Part shown: positions 10,061 through 17,522 of the stretch, one piece after another
Position numbering within the stretch: the first letter of the stretch is position 1
How the letters are laid out: each line of letters opens with the position of its first letter
Source: Ideonella sp.
GTDB taxonomy: Bacteria; Pseudomonadota; Gammaproteobacteria; Burkholderiales; Burkholderiaceae_C
Direction: 5' to 3'
NCBI GenBank assembly: GCA_015075165.1
Contig: JABTUY010000004.1
Coordinates: 496,001-560,000, forward strand
Length of the DNA: 64,000 nt
Made by a program: the position numbers and the translations under genes
Notes under the pieces: generated by a model
Seen by the model: the letters and a program-made list of their open reading frames with translations, nothing else
Told to the model about the DNA's origin: nothing
The model's database searches: none

Positions 10061-10650
10061 GCTGCCTCTCCACGCTCGCGGCGCAGCTGTTCGGCCAACT
10101 GCTCCTCGGCGCTCGGCCCTTCGTCCTTCTCGTCGGGGTCGGGTATCAGCCCCTGCAGGAACGCCACGCGCTTGATCAGCTCGGACACCCCCTGCAACAC
10201 CAGCAGCAGGAAGCCCATCGGCACCATCAGCCGCGCCGGCCACACGGTGAGGCCGCCGGCGTTGGTCGAAACCTCATGGCGAACGTAGGCGTCGACGAAC
10301 ACCGGCCACGACAGCCAGCCGATGGTCACGGCCATCGGCAGCAGGAAGAACACGGTGCCGAAGACCTCGATCCAGGTGCGCGCGCGCTTGGAGAATCGGC
10401 CCGAGACGATGTCGATGCGCACGTGCTGGTTGTGCAGCAGCGTGTAGCCGGCGCAGAACAGGAACACTGCCGAGAACAGGTACCACTGCACCTCGAGCCA
10501 TGCATTCGAGCTGCGATCGAATGTGTAGCGCACGATCGCATTGCCGGAGCTGATCAGCACCGCGACCAACACCAACCAGTAGCACAGCCGCCCGACCCGC
10601 TCGTTCAGCCTGTCGATCGCCCGCGACAACGCGAGGCACAGCTTCATCAT
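10057..10650 (-). CDS. dctQ: TRAP transporter small permease subunit
   Basis: 197 residues with four predicted membrane helices, e.g. LCYWLVLVAVLISSGNAIVRY and WYLFSAVFLFCAGYTLLHN. The motif NAWLEVQWYLFS and HVRIDIV are classic DctQ signatures. It couples the periplasmic receptor to DctM. An AGGAG site lies eight bases before the ATG at 10650, favouring this start over a GTG two codons upstream. The C-terminus is acidic and hydrophilic. It is cotranscribed with dctM; the receptor gene dctP is on the opposite strand beyond dctM, an unusual layout for one transporter. Confidence 0.88.
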   Translation of the reverse strand: MMKLCLALSRAIDRLNERVGRLCYWLVLVAVLISSGNAIVRYTFDRSSNAWLEVQWYLFSAVFLFCAGYTLLHNQHVRIDIVSGRFSKRARTWIEVFGTVFFLLPMAVTIGWLSWPVFVDAYVRHEVSTNAGGLTVWPARLMVPMGFLLLVLQGVSELIKRVAFLQGLIPDPDEKDEGPSAEEQLAEQLRRERGEAA

Positions 10651-10699
10651 CGGCACGTCTCCTGTTGGGGATCCGCCAACGGATCCGGCCGCGCGGAGC

Positions 10700-10736
10700 G
10701 GGCCAGCTGGCGGCCGTCCGGGCCGCCGGCTGGCCC
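10700..10736. repeat. Long GC hairpin upstream of dctQ
   Basis: Outer arms GGGCCAGC and GCTGGCCC and inner arms GGCGGCC and GGCCGCC close a 5-base loop. It lies after the stop of the leftward DUF442 gene and 50 bases before dctQ. It could be a terminator or part of the dctQM leader. No T-tract follows. Confidence 0.45.
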
Positions 10737-10815
10737 GGCGGCGGCCGAATTTTCGCTGATCGATGAGGCCGGCCTTGCCGGTGATTGCACTACCGGCAGG
10801 CGCTTCCGGTGCGCG

Positions 10816-11175
10816 TCAGGCTGCGGTGGCCGCGTTGTACAGGCGGGTCGACCGCGCGCCGGATCGGCAGAACACCAGAATGGGGCGCGGCAGATCCCTC
10901 AGCAGTTGTGCGAAGGCCGCGATCTCCTGCGGCGACTGGTAGGCGCTGGCGACCGGCAGAAAGCGGTACTCGAGGCCGACCGCGCGCGCAGCCGCTTCGA
11001 TCGCGGCATGGGTGGGCTGTTCGGGCCCGTGCTCGAAGTCGGGGCGGTTGTTGATCACGCTGCGAAAACCCGCCTGCACCGCCTCGGCCATCGCCTCGGG
11101 GGTCAGCTGTGGCGCCACACAGACGTCGGGGCCGACGGACCGGAACCGAAGGGTGTCGTTCATGGTGGGGTTCAT
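10816..11175 (-). CDS. DUF442/BLH-type phosphatase-like protein (TIGR01244)
   Basis: 119 residues of the small dual-specificity phosphatase-like family found alone or fused to metallo-beta-lactamase-like sulfur dioxygenases. It has the P-loop VFCRSGARST, matching C-X5-R of cysteine phosphatases, and the conserved stretch VINNRPDFEHGPEQPTH. Substrate is unknown; a link to sulfur metabolism is only by association in other genomes. The ATG at 11175 overlaps the yqeY stop (ATGA), so the two are cotranscribed. Confidence 0.82.
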   Translation of the reverse strand: MNPTMNDTLRFRSVGPDVCVAPQLTPEAMAEAVQAGFRSVINNRPDFEHGPEQPTHAAIEAAARAVGLEYRFLPVASAYQSPQEIAAFAQLLRDLPRPILVFCRSGARSTRLYNAATAA

Positions 11176-11618
11176 TGGGCCAGCGCGCGCTTGACGGCCG
11201 CCGACACCAACGCCATCTCGGCCTTGCCGGCCAGCTGCGCCTTGGCCGCAGCCATCACCTTGCCCATGTCGCCAGGGCCGGCGGCACCTGTTTGCGCGAC
11301 GATGCGGGCCACCTCATCGGCGATCTGCGCCTCGCTCAGCCGTTGCGGCAGGTACGCCTCGAGCACGCGCACCTCGGCACTCTCCTTGTCGACCAGGTCC
11401 GTGCGGCCGGCCTGCGCGAACGCGTTGATCGAATCCTTGCGCTGCTTGATCAGCTTGTCGACGAGTCCGATCACGGCGGCGTCGTCGAGCACGATGCGCT
11501 CGTCGACTTCCTTCTGCTTGCACGCCGCCAGCAGCATGCGGATGGTGCCCAGGCGCTCGGACTGCCGGGCGCGCAGCGCGTCCTTCATGTCTTCGGTGAT
11601 CCGATCCTTCAGACTCAT
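11172..11618 (-). CDS. yqeY: GatB/YqeY domain protein
   Basis: 148 residues. The YqeY family resembles the C-terminal tRNA-binding tail of the GatB amidotransferase subunit, but its own role is not settled. The sequence starts MSLKDRITEDMKDALRARQ and contains TIRMLLAACKQKEVDER and GDMGKVMAAAKAQLAGKA, all characteristic. It lies between rpsU and the DUF442 gene on the same strand, in the common beta- and gammaproteobacterial order rpsU-yqeY. Confidence 0.9.
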   Translation of the reverse strand: MSLKDRITEDMKDALRARQSERLGTIRMLLAACKQKEVDERIVLDDAAVIGLVDKLIKQRKDSINAFAQAGRTDLVDKESAEVRVLEAYLPQRLSEAQIADEVARIVAQTGAAGPGDMGKVMAAAKAQLAGKAEMALVSAAVKRALAQ

Positions 11619-11638
11619 CGCCGACTCCAGAAATGCAA

Positions 11639-11669
11639 GAGCCCGCCACGGCCAGATGCGTGCGGGCTC
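11639..11669 (-). terminator. Hairpin between rpsU and yqeY
   Basis: On the minus strand arms GAGCCCGC and GCGGGCTC flank a 15-base loop, followed by TTGCATTT. This is a moderate candidate for partial termination after rpsU, which would allow more S21 than YqeY to be made. Confidence 0.4.
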
Positions 11670-11706
11670 GGGTGCCGGGCGGCCGCGAACGGCCGCGAAG
11701 GCGGCA

Positions 11707-11919
11707 TCAGAACAGCTTCTTCGGCAGCTGCATGCTGCGCACGCGCTTGAAGTGGCGTTTCACGGCGGCCGCCTTCTTGCGCTTGCGCTCGGCAGTGGGC
11801 TTCTCGTAGAACTCGCGTGCGCGCAGCTCCGTCAGCAGGCCCAGCTTCTCGATCGTGCGCTTGAAGCGGCGCAACGCCACATCGAACGGCTCGTTTTCCT
11901 TGACGCGGATGGTTGTCAT
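11707..11919 (-). CDS. rpsU: 30S ribosomal protein S21
   Basis: 70 residues, full length. Small basic protein of the 30S platform needed for pairing of mRNA leaders with 16S rRNA. The sequence [20 protein letters not shown] and the basic [13 protein letters not shown] segment are diagnostic. A TAGAAT -10-like element lies at 11986-11991 on the minus strand, giving a leader of about 60 bases. Confidence 0.97.
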   Translation of the reverse strand: MTTIRVKENEPFDVALRRFKRTIEKLGLLTELRAREFYEKPTAERKRKKAAAVKRHFKRVRSMQLPKKLF

Positions 11920-11985
11920 GGGTTCGCGGGTGGTCCTTCAGGGGCCTCGGGCGTGCTACGCGGGCCGCCGCTGGCAAAGACTGCC

Positions 11986-11991
11986 ATTCTA
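11986..11991 (-). promoter_or_regulatory. Predicted -10 element for rpsU
   Basis: TAGAAT read on the minus strand. No good -35 hexamer lies 16-18 bases upstream, so this is a partial match supported mainly by position. Confidence 0.4.
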
Positions 11992-12183
11992 GCCGGATTT
12001 GCCGTCGTCGACGGCACGGCCGCTGGTCCGGCCGCCCGGGTGGGCCAGCGGCCGGCGTGCGCGAGGTATCCGCTGTCTTTCACCGGCGCCTCTTGCGCTG
12101 GCGCCCGTGACGGGCGCGGCACGGCTGGCTATCATGAAGCTTCACCTCGACCATCGGTGCCGCCGCCCCGGAGGGCGCCACAC

Positions 12184-13209
12184 ATGCCCGCAAACGCCGA
12201 GAACCCCACTGCGCCGCCCTCGGACGACGGTTGGCGCCACGACGCCGCGAGCCTCGCGGCGGCCGGGCGGATGCTGCTGGCGCTGGCCACGCAGCCCGGC
12301 GTGATGTTCGGGCTCAAGGACGCGGCCGACGGCCGCTACCTGGTGGTGTCGGATTCGCTGGCGGCGTTCTATGGCCGCTCGGTCGACGATCTCGTGGGGC
12401 ACAGCGACATCGAACTGCTCGATCCGACGCTGGGTGCGGCGATGCGGGCAGCCGATCAGACCGCGCTGGCCCATGGTCGGCAACTGGCCAGCGAACACCG
12501 CTTCGACTGGCGCGGGCAGAGGCACGATTGGGAGGTGCTGCGCGTCGTCACCGAACTCGATGGCCGGCGTGTGCTGGCGGCGTTGTGGCGCGACCTGGGG
12601 CCCCAGCGCGTGCGCGAGGCGCAATTGCAGGCGGCGATCGAGCAGATCGAGCAGCACCAGCAGGCCACGCAGCAACTGCGGCGCGAGTTCGACGACGAGT
12701 TGATGCGCGACGGCGCCACCGGGCTGGCCACGCGCGGGCATTTCGAAGACCAGGTTCGGCGCGAGGTCGATCTGTCGACGCGCGAGCACCGCGAGTTCGC
12801 GATGGTGCTGGTCGAGATCGACCCAGACAACGACCGCATGGCCGCGCTCGGAGCCCGCGCACACGACCTCGTCCTCGAGGCGATGGGTCGGCTGCTGCGC
12901 GGCAACACGCGGGCGATGGATGCGTCGTGCCGGCTCCAGCAACGGCGCTTTGCGGTGCTGCTGTCGGGCGTCGGGCTCGCCACCGCCCACGCGCGGATGG
13001 AAGGCTTGCGTCGCCAGTGCGCGACGCAGATCGTGGTGCTCGACGGCGAGGACCTGCGCTTCAGCGTCTCGATGGGCGTGGCCAGCTTCCCGCACACCGC
13101 ACACACACAGGCGGAGCTGCTGGCGGCCTGCGAGGGCGCGCTCGCCGAGGCGAGCAAGCGCGGTGGCAACACGGTGGCGCTGGCCGGCATCCGCTTCGAC
13201 CCGGCCTGA
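12184..13209 (+). CDS. PAS protein with degenerate GGDEF domain
   Basis: 341 residues, no signal peptide or membrane helix. The N-terminal part (about 35-140) is a PAS/PAC sensor: GVMFGLKDAADGRYLVVSDSL and GHSDIELLDPTLG. A coiled helix near 145-175 joins it to a GGDEF-like domain with DGATGLATRGHFEDQV. The active-site loop that should read GGDEF reads QQRRF at 252-256, losing both glycines and both acids, so cyclase activity is not expected. Late-domain features such as VSMGVASFPH are kept. A GGAGG site nine bases upstream supports the ATG at 12184. It may be a sensor or scaffold. Confidence 0.85.
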   Translation: MPANAENPTAPPSDDGWRHDAASLAAAGRMLLALATQPGVMFGLKDAADGRYLVVSDSLAAFYGRSVDDLVGHSDIELLDPTLGAAMRAADQTALAHGRQLASEHRFDWRGQRHDWEVLRVVTELDGRRVLAALWRDLGPQRVREAQLQAAIEQIEQHQQATQQLRREFDDELMRDGATGLATRGHFEDQVRREVDLSTREHREFAMVLVEIDPDNDRMAALGARAHDLVLEAMGRLLRGNTRAMDASCRLQQRRFAVLLSGVGLATAHARMEGLRRQCATQIVVLDGEDLRFSVSMGVASFPHTAHTQAELLAACEGALAEASKRGGNTVALAGIRFDPA

Positions 13210-13219
13210 AGGCCGGGTC
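13198..13219. terminator. Hairpin overlapping stop codon of PAS-GGDEF gene
   Basis: Arms GACCCGGCCT and AGGCCGGGTC with a 2-base loop span the TGA at 13207-13209. It separates convergent genes. It lacks a T-tract, so efficiency as a terminator is unknown. Confidence 0.35.
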
Positions 13220-13233
13220 GGCTCGCAGGCGGC

Positions 13234-13707
13234 TCAGCCGCGCTCTGGCGCGAGCAGCGCCAGCACCGCACGCCACTCGGCCGGCTGCACCGGTGTGATC
13301 GACAGCCGATTGCCCGGCCTGAGCACCACCATGCCGGCGAGCTCGGGCTGCTCGCGCATCACGCGCAGCGGCAGCAGGCGGGTCTTTTTCACCAGCTTGA
13401 CGTCGACGTGCATCCAGCGCGGCGCGTCGCGGGTGGCCTTGGCGTCGAAGTAGCGGCTCTTGCGATCGAACTGCGTGCCATCGGGGTAGGCCGCGCCGCA
13501 CACCTCGGCCAGGCCGGCCACTCCGGGTTCGGCGCACGACGAGTGATAGAACAGCACGCCGTCGCCCGGCCGCATATGGTCGCGCATGAAGTTGCGTGCC
13601 TGGTAGTTGCGCACACCGGTCCACGGTAGCGTCTGCTTCGGTGCGCGCGCGAGATCGTCGATCGAGACCTCGTCGGGCTCGCTCTTCATCAGCCAGTATT
13701 GGGTCAT
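13234..13707 (-). CDS. EVE domain protein
   Basis: 157 residues, a stand-alone EVE domain of the PUA-like fold. EVE domains are thought to bind modified bases in DNA or RNA. Start MTQYWLMKSEPDEVSIDDL and the motifs GVRNYQARNFMRDHMRPGD and FYHSSC are standard for the bacterial family. It sits directly downstream of the 6S RNA gene on the same strand, the position held by the 5-formyltetrahydrofolate cyclo-ligase gene in E. coli. No restriction or modification genes are adjacent, so a housekeeping RNA role is as likely as a DNA one. Confidence 0.92.
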   Translation of the reverse strand: MTQYWLMKSEPDEVSIDDLARAPKQTLPWTGVRNYQARNFMRDHMRPGDGVLFYHSSCAEPGVAGLAEVCGAAYPDGTQFDRKSRYFDAKATRDAPRWMHVDVKLVKKTRLLPLRVMREQPELAGMVVLRPGNRLSITPVQPAEWRAVLALLAPERG

Positions 13708-13761
13708 CGCAGCGCGGCACTGTAGCGCAGGCAGCGCGCGGCACGCGGGTCGAGGGCAAGT

Positions 13762-13935
13762 GTCCGCCGCGCACCGAAGGCCGCATTCCTGAACCCAGGG
13801 GATTCAGGTGGGCCCGGTCAGCAAGGCTTCGGGTTCATCTGACGCGAGACGATCGCACCTGCCGAGCGATGTTCCAGGCCCTAGCTCGTCGAGCATCGGT
13901 TCAAGGAAATAAGAACCTCCGCATGCGCGGCGGAC
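13762..13935 (-). ncRNA. ssrS: 6S RNA
   Basis: Regulatory RNA that mimics an open promoter and sequesters sigma-70 RNA polymerase. On the minus strand the 5' end (GTCCGCCGCGCA at 13935-13924) pairs perfectly over 12 bases with the 3' end (TGCGCGGCGGAC at 13773-13762), closing a molecule of about 174 bases. Inside are a long interrupted rod, GAAGCCTTGCTGACC as in E. coli 6S, and a hairpin CCTGAA/TTCAGG near the 3' arm. A promoter precedes it: TTGCGC, 16 bases, TAGAAT. It follows zapA on the same strand, the conserved ssrS position. Exact ends are estimated. Confidence 0.85.
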
Positions 13936-13941
13936 CGGATC

Positions 13942-13969
13942 ATTCTACGCCGCGGTGCGCAACGCGCAA
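13942..13969 (-). promoter_or_regulatory. Sigma-70-type promoter of 6S RNA
   Basis: Minus-strand -35 TTGCGC at 13969-13964, 16-base spacer and -10 TAGAAT at 13947-13942. The predicted start falls at about 13935, exactly where the closing stem of the RNA begins. Confidence 0.7.
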
Positions 13970-14029
13970 TGCCAGCGAAGCGTGACGAGGTCGACGATGG
14001 TGTGCGCCGCCGGCGCGCACACCCTTGGG

Positions 14030-14332
14030 CTACAGCAGGCGGCCCTCGTGGCCCAGCACGTCGTCGATGCGTTGGACCAGTCGCGTCACGAGGTCGTCGG
14101 CCGCGCGGATCTCGGCTGCGGGCTTGACCGGCGGCGCCTCGGCCAACTGGTAGGCCAGATTGAGCGCTGCCAGCACGGCCATTCGCTCGCGTGCCTTGGT
14201 CTTGCCGGCGTCGCGAATTGCGCTCATCTCGCGGTCGACGCGGCCTACGGCGTCGAGCAGATCGCGCTCGCCGCCGTCGGGGTACGACAGCACATAGCTC
14301 TGGCCGAGGATGGTGACCTCGATCTGGCTCAT
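14030..14332 (-). CDS. zapA: Cell division protein ZapA
   Basis: 100 residues. Binds FtsZ and crosslinks its filaments in the division ring. The N-terminal beta part MSQIEVTILGQSYVLSYPDGGE and the C-terminal helix RMAVLAALNLAYQLAEA followed by a coiled stretch match ZapA. It overlaps the upstream zapB-like gene by four bases and is followed by 6S RNA, matching the usual zapA-ssrS order. Confidence 0.92.
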   Translation of the reverse strand: MSQIEVTILGQSYVLSYPDGGERDLLDAVGRVDREMSAIRDAGKTKARERMAVLAALNLAYQLAEAPPVKPAAEIRAADDLVTRLVQRIDDVLGHEGRLL

Positions 14333-14532
14333 TTCGCTTCGGGGCCGGCCGGCAACCGCTCGAGCAGCGCGTCGATCCGCGAACGCGCGGCGGCCAGGCG
14401 CGACTTCAGGTTGTCGCGCTCGTTGCCTACTGCCGCCAGCTTCTCCTCGAGCAGCACGTTGGTGCGCTTGAGCTCCTCGTGGCGCAGCACGAGACGCTCG
14501 ATGCGATCGGCAAGCTCGTCGAGGGTGGCCAT
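14329..14532 (-). CDS. zapB: ZapB-like coiled-coil division protein (TIGR02449)
   Basis: 67 residues, almost entirely coiled coil: ELADRIERLVLRHEELKRTN then LLEEKLAAVGNERDNLKSRL. This is the short protein that commonly precedes zapA in betaproteobacteria. By size and context it is the ZapB counterpart that links ZapA to the chromosome terminus. A minus-strand TACAAT at 14548-14543 is a possible -10 element, which would leave a very short leader. Confidence 0.82.
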   Translation of the reverse strand: MATLDELADRIERLVLRHEELKRTNVLLEEKLAAVGNERDNLKSRLAAARSRIDALLERLPAGPEAK

Positions 14533-14603
14533 GGCAGTCGCGATTGTAGGGTGGCCGCATGTGCGAACGGCTTCGGCTGGCGGACGGTGGGTGGTGCCGC
14601 CGG

Positions 14604-15254
14604 CTACGGCAGTGTCGCAGCACCACCCGATGCAGCGAAGGCGGCGCACAGCCGATTCACGGCGCAGCCGCGGCAGTCGGGCGCGCGTGCGGTGCAGACA
14701 TAGCGGCCGTGCAGGATCAGCCAGTGGTGCGCGTCGATCCGATAGGCCTCGGGCACGACGGCGAGCAGGCTCTGTTCGACGGCCTCGGGCGTGACGCCGG
14801 GCGCGAGGCCGGTGCGGTTGGCCACTCGAAAGACGTGCGTGTCCACCGCCATCGTCGCCTCGCCGAACGCCACGTTGAGCACCACGTTGGCCGTCTTGCG
14901 GCCGACGCCGGGCAGGGCCTGCAACCACTCGCGCTCGCGCGGCACCACACCCTGGTGCTGCTCGACGAGGATGCGACAGGTCTCGATCAGGTGCCTGGCC
15001 TTGTTGCGGTACAGCCCGATCGTGCGGATGTGCTCGCACAGGCCCGCCTCGCCGAGCGCCAGCATCGCCTGCGGAGTCGGTGCCACCGCGAACAGGCGGC
15101 GCGTGGCGCGGTTCACGCCGGCGTCGGTGGCCTGCGCCGACAGCAGCACTGCGGCCAGCAGCTCGAACACGCTGCTGTAGAGCAGTTCGCTGCGCGGGGT
15201 CGGGTTCGCGGCCCGCAGCGTTGCGAAAAAGGTTTCGATGTCGGCGGGCTTCAT
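14604..15254 (-). CDS. nth: Endonuclease III
   Basis: 216 residues. DNA glycosylase/AP lyase that removes oxidised pyrimidines. The helix-hairpin-helix motif LPGVGRKTANVV at 114-125 includes the catalytic K120, and D138 sits in VDTHVFRVANR. The four iron-sulfur ligands C187, C194, C197 and C203 are spaced C-X6-C-X2-C-X5-C. Numbering agrees exactly with E. coli Nth. It overlaps the upstream rnfB-like gene by four bases; both encode iron-sulfur proteins. Confidence 0.96.
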   Translation of the reverse strand: MKPADIETFFATLRAANPTPRSELLYSSVFELLAAVLLSAQATDAGVNRATRRLFAVAPTPQAMLALGEAGLCEHIRTIGLYRNKARHLIETCRILVEQHQGVVPREREWLQALPGVGRKTANVVLNVAFGEATMAVDTHVFRVANRTGLAPGVTPEAVEQSLLAVVPEAYRIDAHHWLILHGRYVCTARAPDCRGCAVNRLCAAFAASGGAATLP

Positions 15255-15970
15255 GCGTCGGCATCATCGCCGCAATTGCGGCTCGGCGGGTCGCCATGAG
15301 GCTCGCCCGCTCGGCTTCGTGCGCGGGCGATGGCCGCTTCGACGAGCGTGCGCTTGCGTGCGAGTTGCCCGGCGTCGGCGATGCGGCTGTGTCGTTCGAG
15401 GTCCGCCAGCTTGGCGGCCGCCAGCGCGGCCATTGCCTGCTCGCGTTCGCGGCGATCGCCCTCGATCCGGGTCTGGTGGTTCTCGTAGCGTGCGCGGGCC
15501 TGGCTTGCGGCCGCCGCGCTCCACGCCGCCCAGCCGGTCGCGGGCGTCGTGACGTCGTGCATCGCGATGCAGTCGACCGGGCACACCGGCACGCACAACT
15601 CGCAGCCGGTGCACAGCGCGTCGATCACCGTGTGCATGCGCTTGTGGCTGCCGGCGATGCAATCGACCGGGCAGGCCTCGATGCACAGGGTGCAACCGAT
15701 GCACCACTCCTCGTCGATCACCGCCAGCGCGCGCGGGGCTTCGGTGCCGCATTGCGGGTCCAGCGCGGTCATCGGGCGGCCGGTCAGCGCGGCCAGCCGC
15801 GCGATGCCTTCGGCACCGCCGGGCGGGCAGCGGTCGATCGGAGCCTGCTGCTGCGCGATCGCTCGCGCATAGCCGCGACAGTCGGGGTAGCCGCAGCGCG
15901 TGCACTGCGTCTGCGGCAGTGCGTCTTCGATCCGCGCCGCCAGCGCCCTTATATCGGCTGCGCTGCGCAT
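15251..15970 (-). CDS. rsxB: RnfB/RsxB-type ferredoxin, electron transport complex subunit B
   Basis: 239 residues. The N-terminus has the CTRCGYPDCRGYA cluster of RnfB, then two ferredoxin 4Fe-4S motifs, CIGCTLCIEACPVDC and CTGCELCVPVCPVDC, and an Arg/Ala-rich helical C-terminus of about 90 residues. The N-terminal membrane anchor of true RnfB is missing and no other rnf genes are adjacent, so it probably acts as a soluble electron carrier. It is coupled to nth, an arrangement frequent in Burkholderiales; a role in supplying or reducing the Nth cluster is only a guess. Confidence 0.88.
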   Translation of the reverse strand: MRSAADIRALAARIEDALPQTQCTRCGYPDCRGYARAIAQQQAPIDRCPPGGAEGIARLAALTGRPMTALDPQCGTEAPRALAVIDEEWCIGCTLCIEACPVDCIAGSHKRMHTVIDALCTGCELCVPVCPVDCIAMHDVTTPATGWAAWSAAAASQARARYENHQTRIEGDRREREQAMAALAAAKLADLERHSRIADAGQLARKRTLVEAAIARARSRAGEPHGDPPSRNCGDDADA

Positions 15971-15979
15971 CGACGCCGG

Positions 15980-17317
15980 TCAGCGGCGGCCTGCCGCCCT
16001 GCGCGCATGCGCTCGGCGTGCCTCGGCCGCGGGGCGGCTTGCGTGGGCCGCCCGCTCGCCGGCGCCCGCGGCAGCGCCGCGCGTATGCTGCGCAATGAAG
16101 CGCCGCACCTCGGGGTAGACCTGCTCGCGCCAGCGCCGGCCCGAGAAGATGCCGTAGTGCCCTGCGCCGGCTGCGTCGAGGTGGAACTTGCGCGCCTTCG
16201 CGATGCCGGTGCACAGCTCGTGCGCGGCGCGGGTTTGCCCCGCGCCCGAGATGTCGTCGAGCTCGCCCTCGATCGTCAGCAGCGCGCTGCGCGTGATGTC
16301 GTGCGGCCGCACGCGCTGGCCGTCGACATCCCAGGTGCCCTCGACGAGTGCGAACTCCTGGAACACCGTGCGGATGGTATCGAGGTAGTACTCGGCCGGC
16401 ATGTCGAGCACGGCGTTGTACTCGTCGTAGAACTGGCGGTGCGCTTCGGCGTTCTCCTCATCGCCGCGCACCAGATCGAGAAAGTAGTCGTAGTGCGAAT
16501 TCATGTGGCGGTCGGGGTTCATTGCCACGAAGCCGGTGTGCTGCAGGAATCCGGGGTAGACCGGCCGCCCCGCGCCGGGGTAGTTCGGCGGCACGCGGTA
16601 GATCACGTTGTTCTCGAACCAGTCGTGGCTCTTGTTCATCGCCAGGTTGTTCACCGCGGTGGGCGACTTGCGGGCATCGATCGGCCCGCCCATCATCACC
16701 AGCGCCGGCGGCGTCGGCTCGCCCGCGGTGGCCATCAACGACACGGCGGCCAGCACCGGCACGGTGGGCTGGCAAACCGAGATCACGTTGACGTGGCGTC
16801 CGATCGTGCGGATGAACTCCTGCACATAGTGCACGTAGTCGTCGAGGTGGAACGCTCCCTGGTCGAGTGGCACCATGCGCGCGTCGGTCCAGTCGGTGAT
16901 GAACACCTTGTGGTCGCGCAGCAGCATCTTCACGGTGTCGCGCAGCAGCGTGGCGTGGTGGCCCGACAGCGGTGCCACCACCAGCACGGTGGGCTGCGTC
17001 TTCATGCGGTCGAGCACCGCCGCGTTGTCGGTGAAGCGCTTGAAGCGCAGCAGGCGGCAGAATGGCTTTTCCACCGTCACCTGCTCCTGCACCGCCACCT
17101 CGAAACCTTCGACGGTGGCGCTGCGGATATCGAACTCGGGCTTCTCGTACTCCTTGGCCAGCCGGTGCGCGAGGTCGAAGCCCGCCGCCCAGCGCTGCGC
17201 CATCGGCATGTGCGTGAACGGCGACAGGGGATGGCTGTACAGCTTGGACGACGCGCTGGCGAACTCGGCGAACGGCGCCAACAACGCGCGCTGCGATTCA
17301 TAGAACTGGTACAGCAT
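15980..17317 (-). CDS. phaZ: Intracellular polyhydroxyalkanoate (PHB) depolymerase
   Basis: 445 residues. Degrades native PHB granules to release 3-hydroxybutyrate or its CoA ester. The start MLYQFYESQRALLAPF is that of the Ralstonia PhaZa1 family. The probable nucleophile is C182 in the VISVCQPTVPVLA elbow, replacing the usual lipase serine. Other conserved stretches are MMGGPIDARKSPTAVN and AGAGHYGIFSGRRWREQVYP. The C-terminus ends in a low-complexity Ala/Arg tail of about 45 residues. This implies the organism stores PHB although no synthase is in the window. Confidence 0.93.
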   Translation of the reverse strand: MLYQFYESQRALLAPFAEFASASSKLYSHPLSPFTHMPMAQRWAAGFDLAHRLAKEYEKPEFDIRSATVEGFEVAVQEQVTVEKPFCRLLRFKRFTDNAAVLDRMKTQPTVLVVAPLSGHHATLLRDTVKMLLRDHKVFITDWTDARMVPLDQGAFHLDDYVHYVQEFIRTIGRHVNVISVCQPTVPVLAAVSLMATAGEPTPPALVMMGGPIDARKSPTAVNNLAMNKSHDWFENNVIYRVPPNYPGAGRPVYPGFLQHTGFVAMNPDRHMNSHYDYFLDLVRGDEENAEAHRQFYDEYNAVLDMPAEYYLDTIRTVFQEFALVEGTWDVDGQRVRPHDITRSALLTIEGELDDISGAGQTRAAHELCTGIAKARKFHLDAAGAGHYGIFSGRRWREQVYPEVRRFIAQHTRGAAAGAGERAAHASRPAAEARRAHARRAAGRR

Positions 17318-17522
17318 GGGCAGGTGGCTCCTGGTGGGTGCCTTTGAGCCGAAAGCCCCGAGGCGCCTGGCGGCAGCTTGTTGTGCGCCGCAACATAAGC
17401 AATCGTAACCCGATCGCCCAGTCTGTCAGCGATCGGCACATCACGAATGCCGAATTGGCGACAGCTATTGCCGCCGTATCGTCCGTGCGCGCCGCCGTGC
17501 GGGCTGTCGCGCCCGCGACACC

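Noticed and set aside
10276-13209. Plus-strand open frame of 977 residues ending in the PAS-GGDEF protein
   Set aside because: Only the last 341 codons are coding; the earlier part lies antisense to dctQ, the DUF442 gene, yqeY and rpsU, and the real start has its own ribosome site at 12184.
17318-17522. PhaR-type operator before phaZ
   Set aside because: The sequence around TTGTGCGCCGCAAC is only a weak imperfect palindrome and does not match a known site well enough to list.
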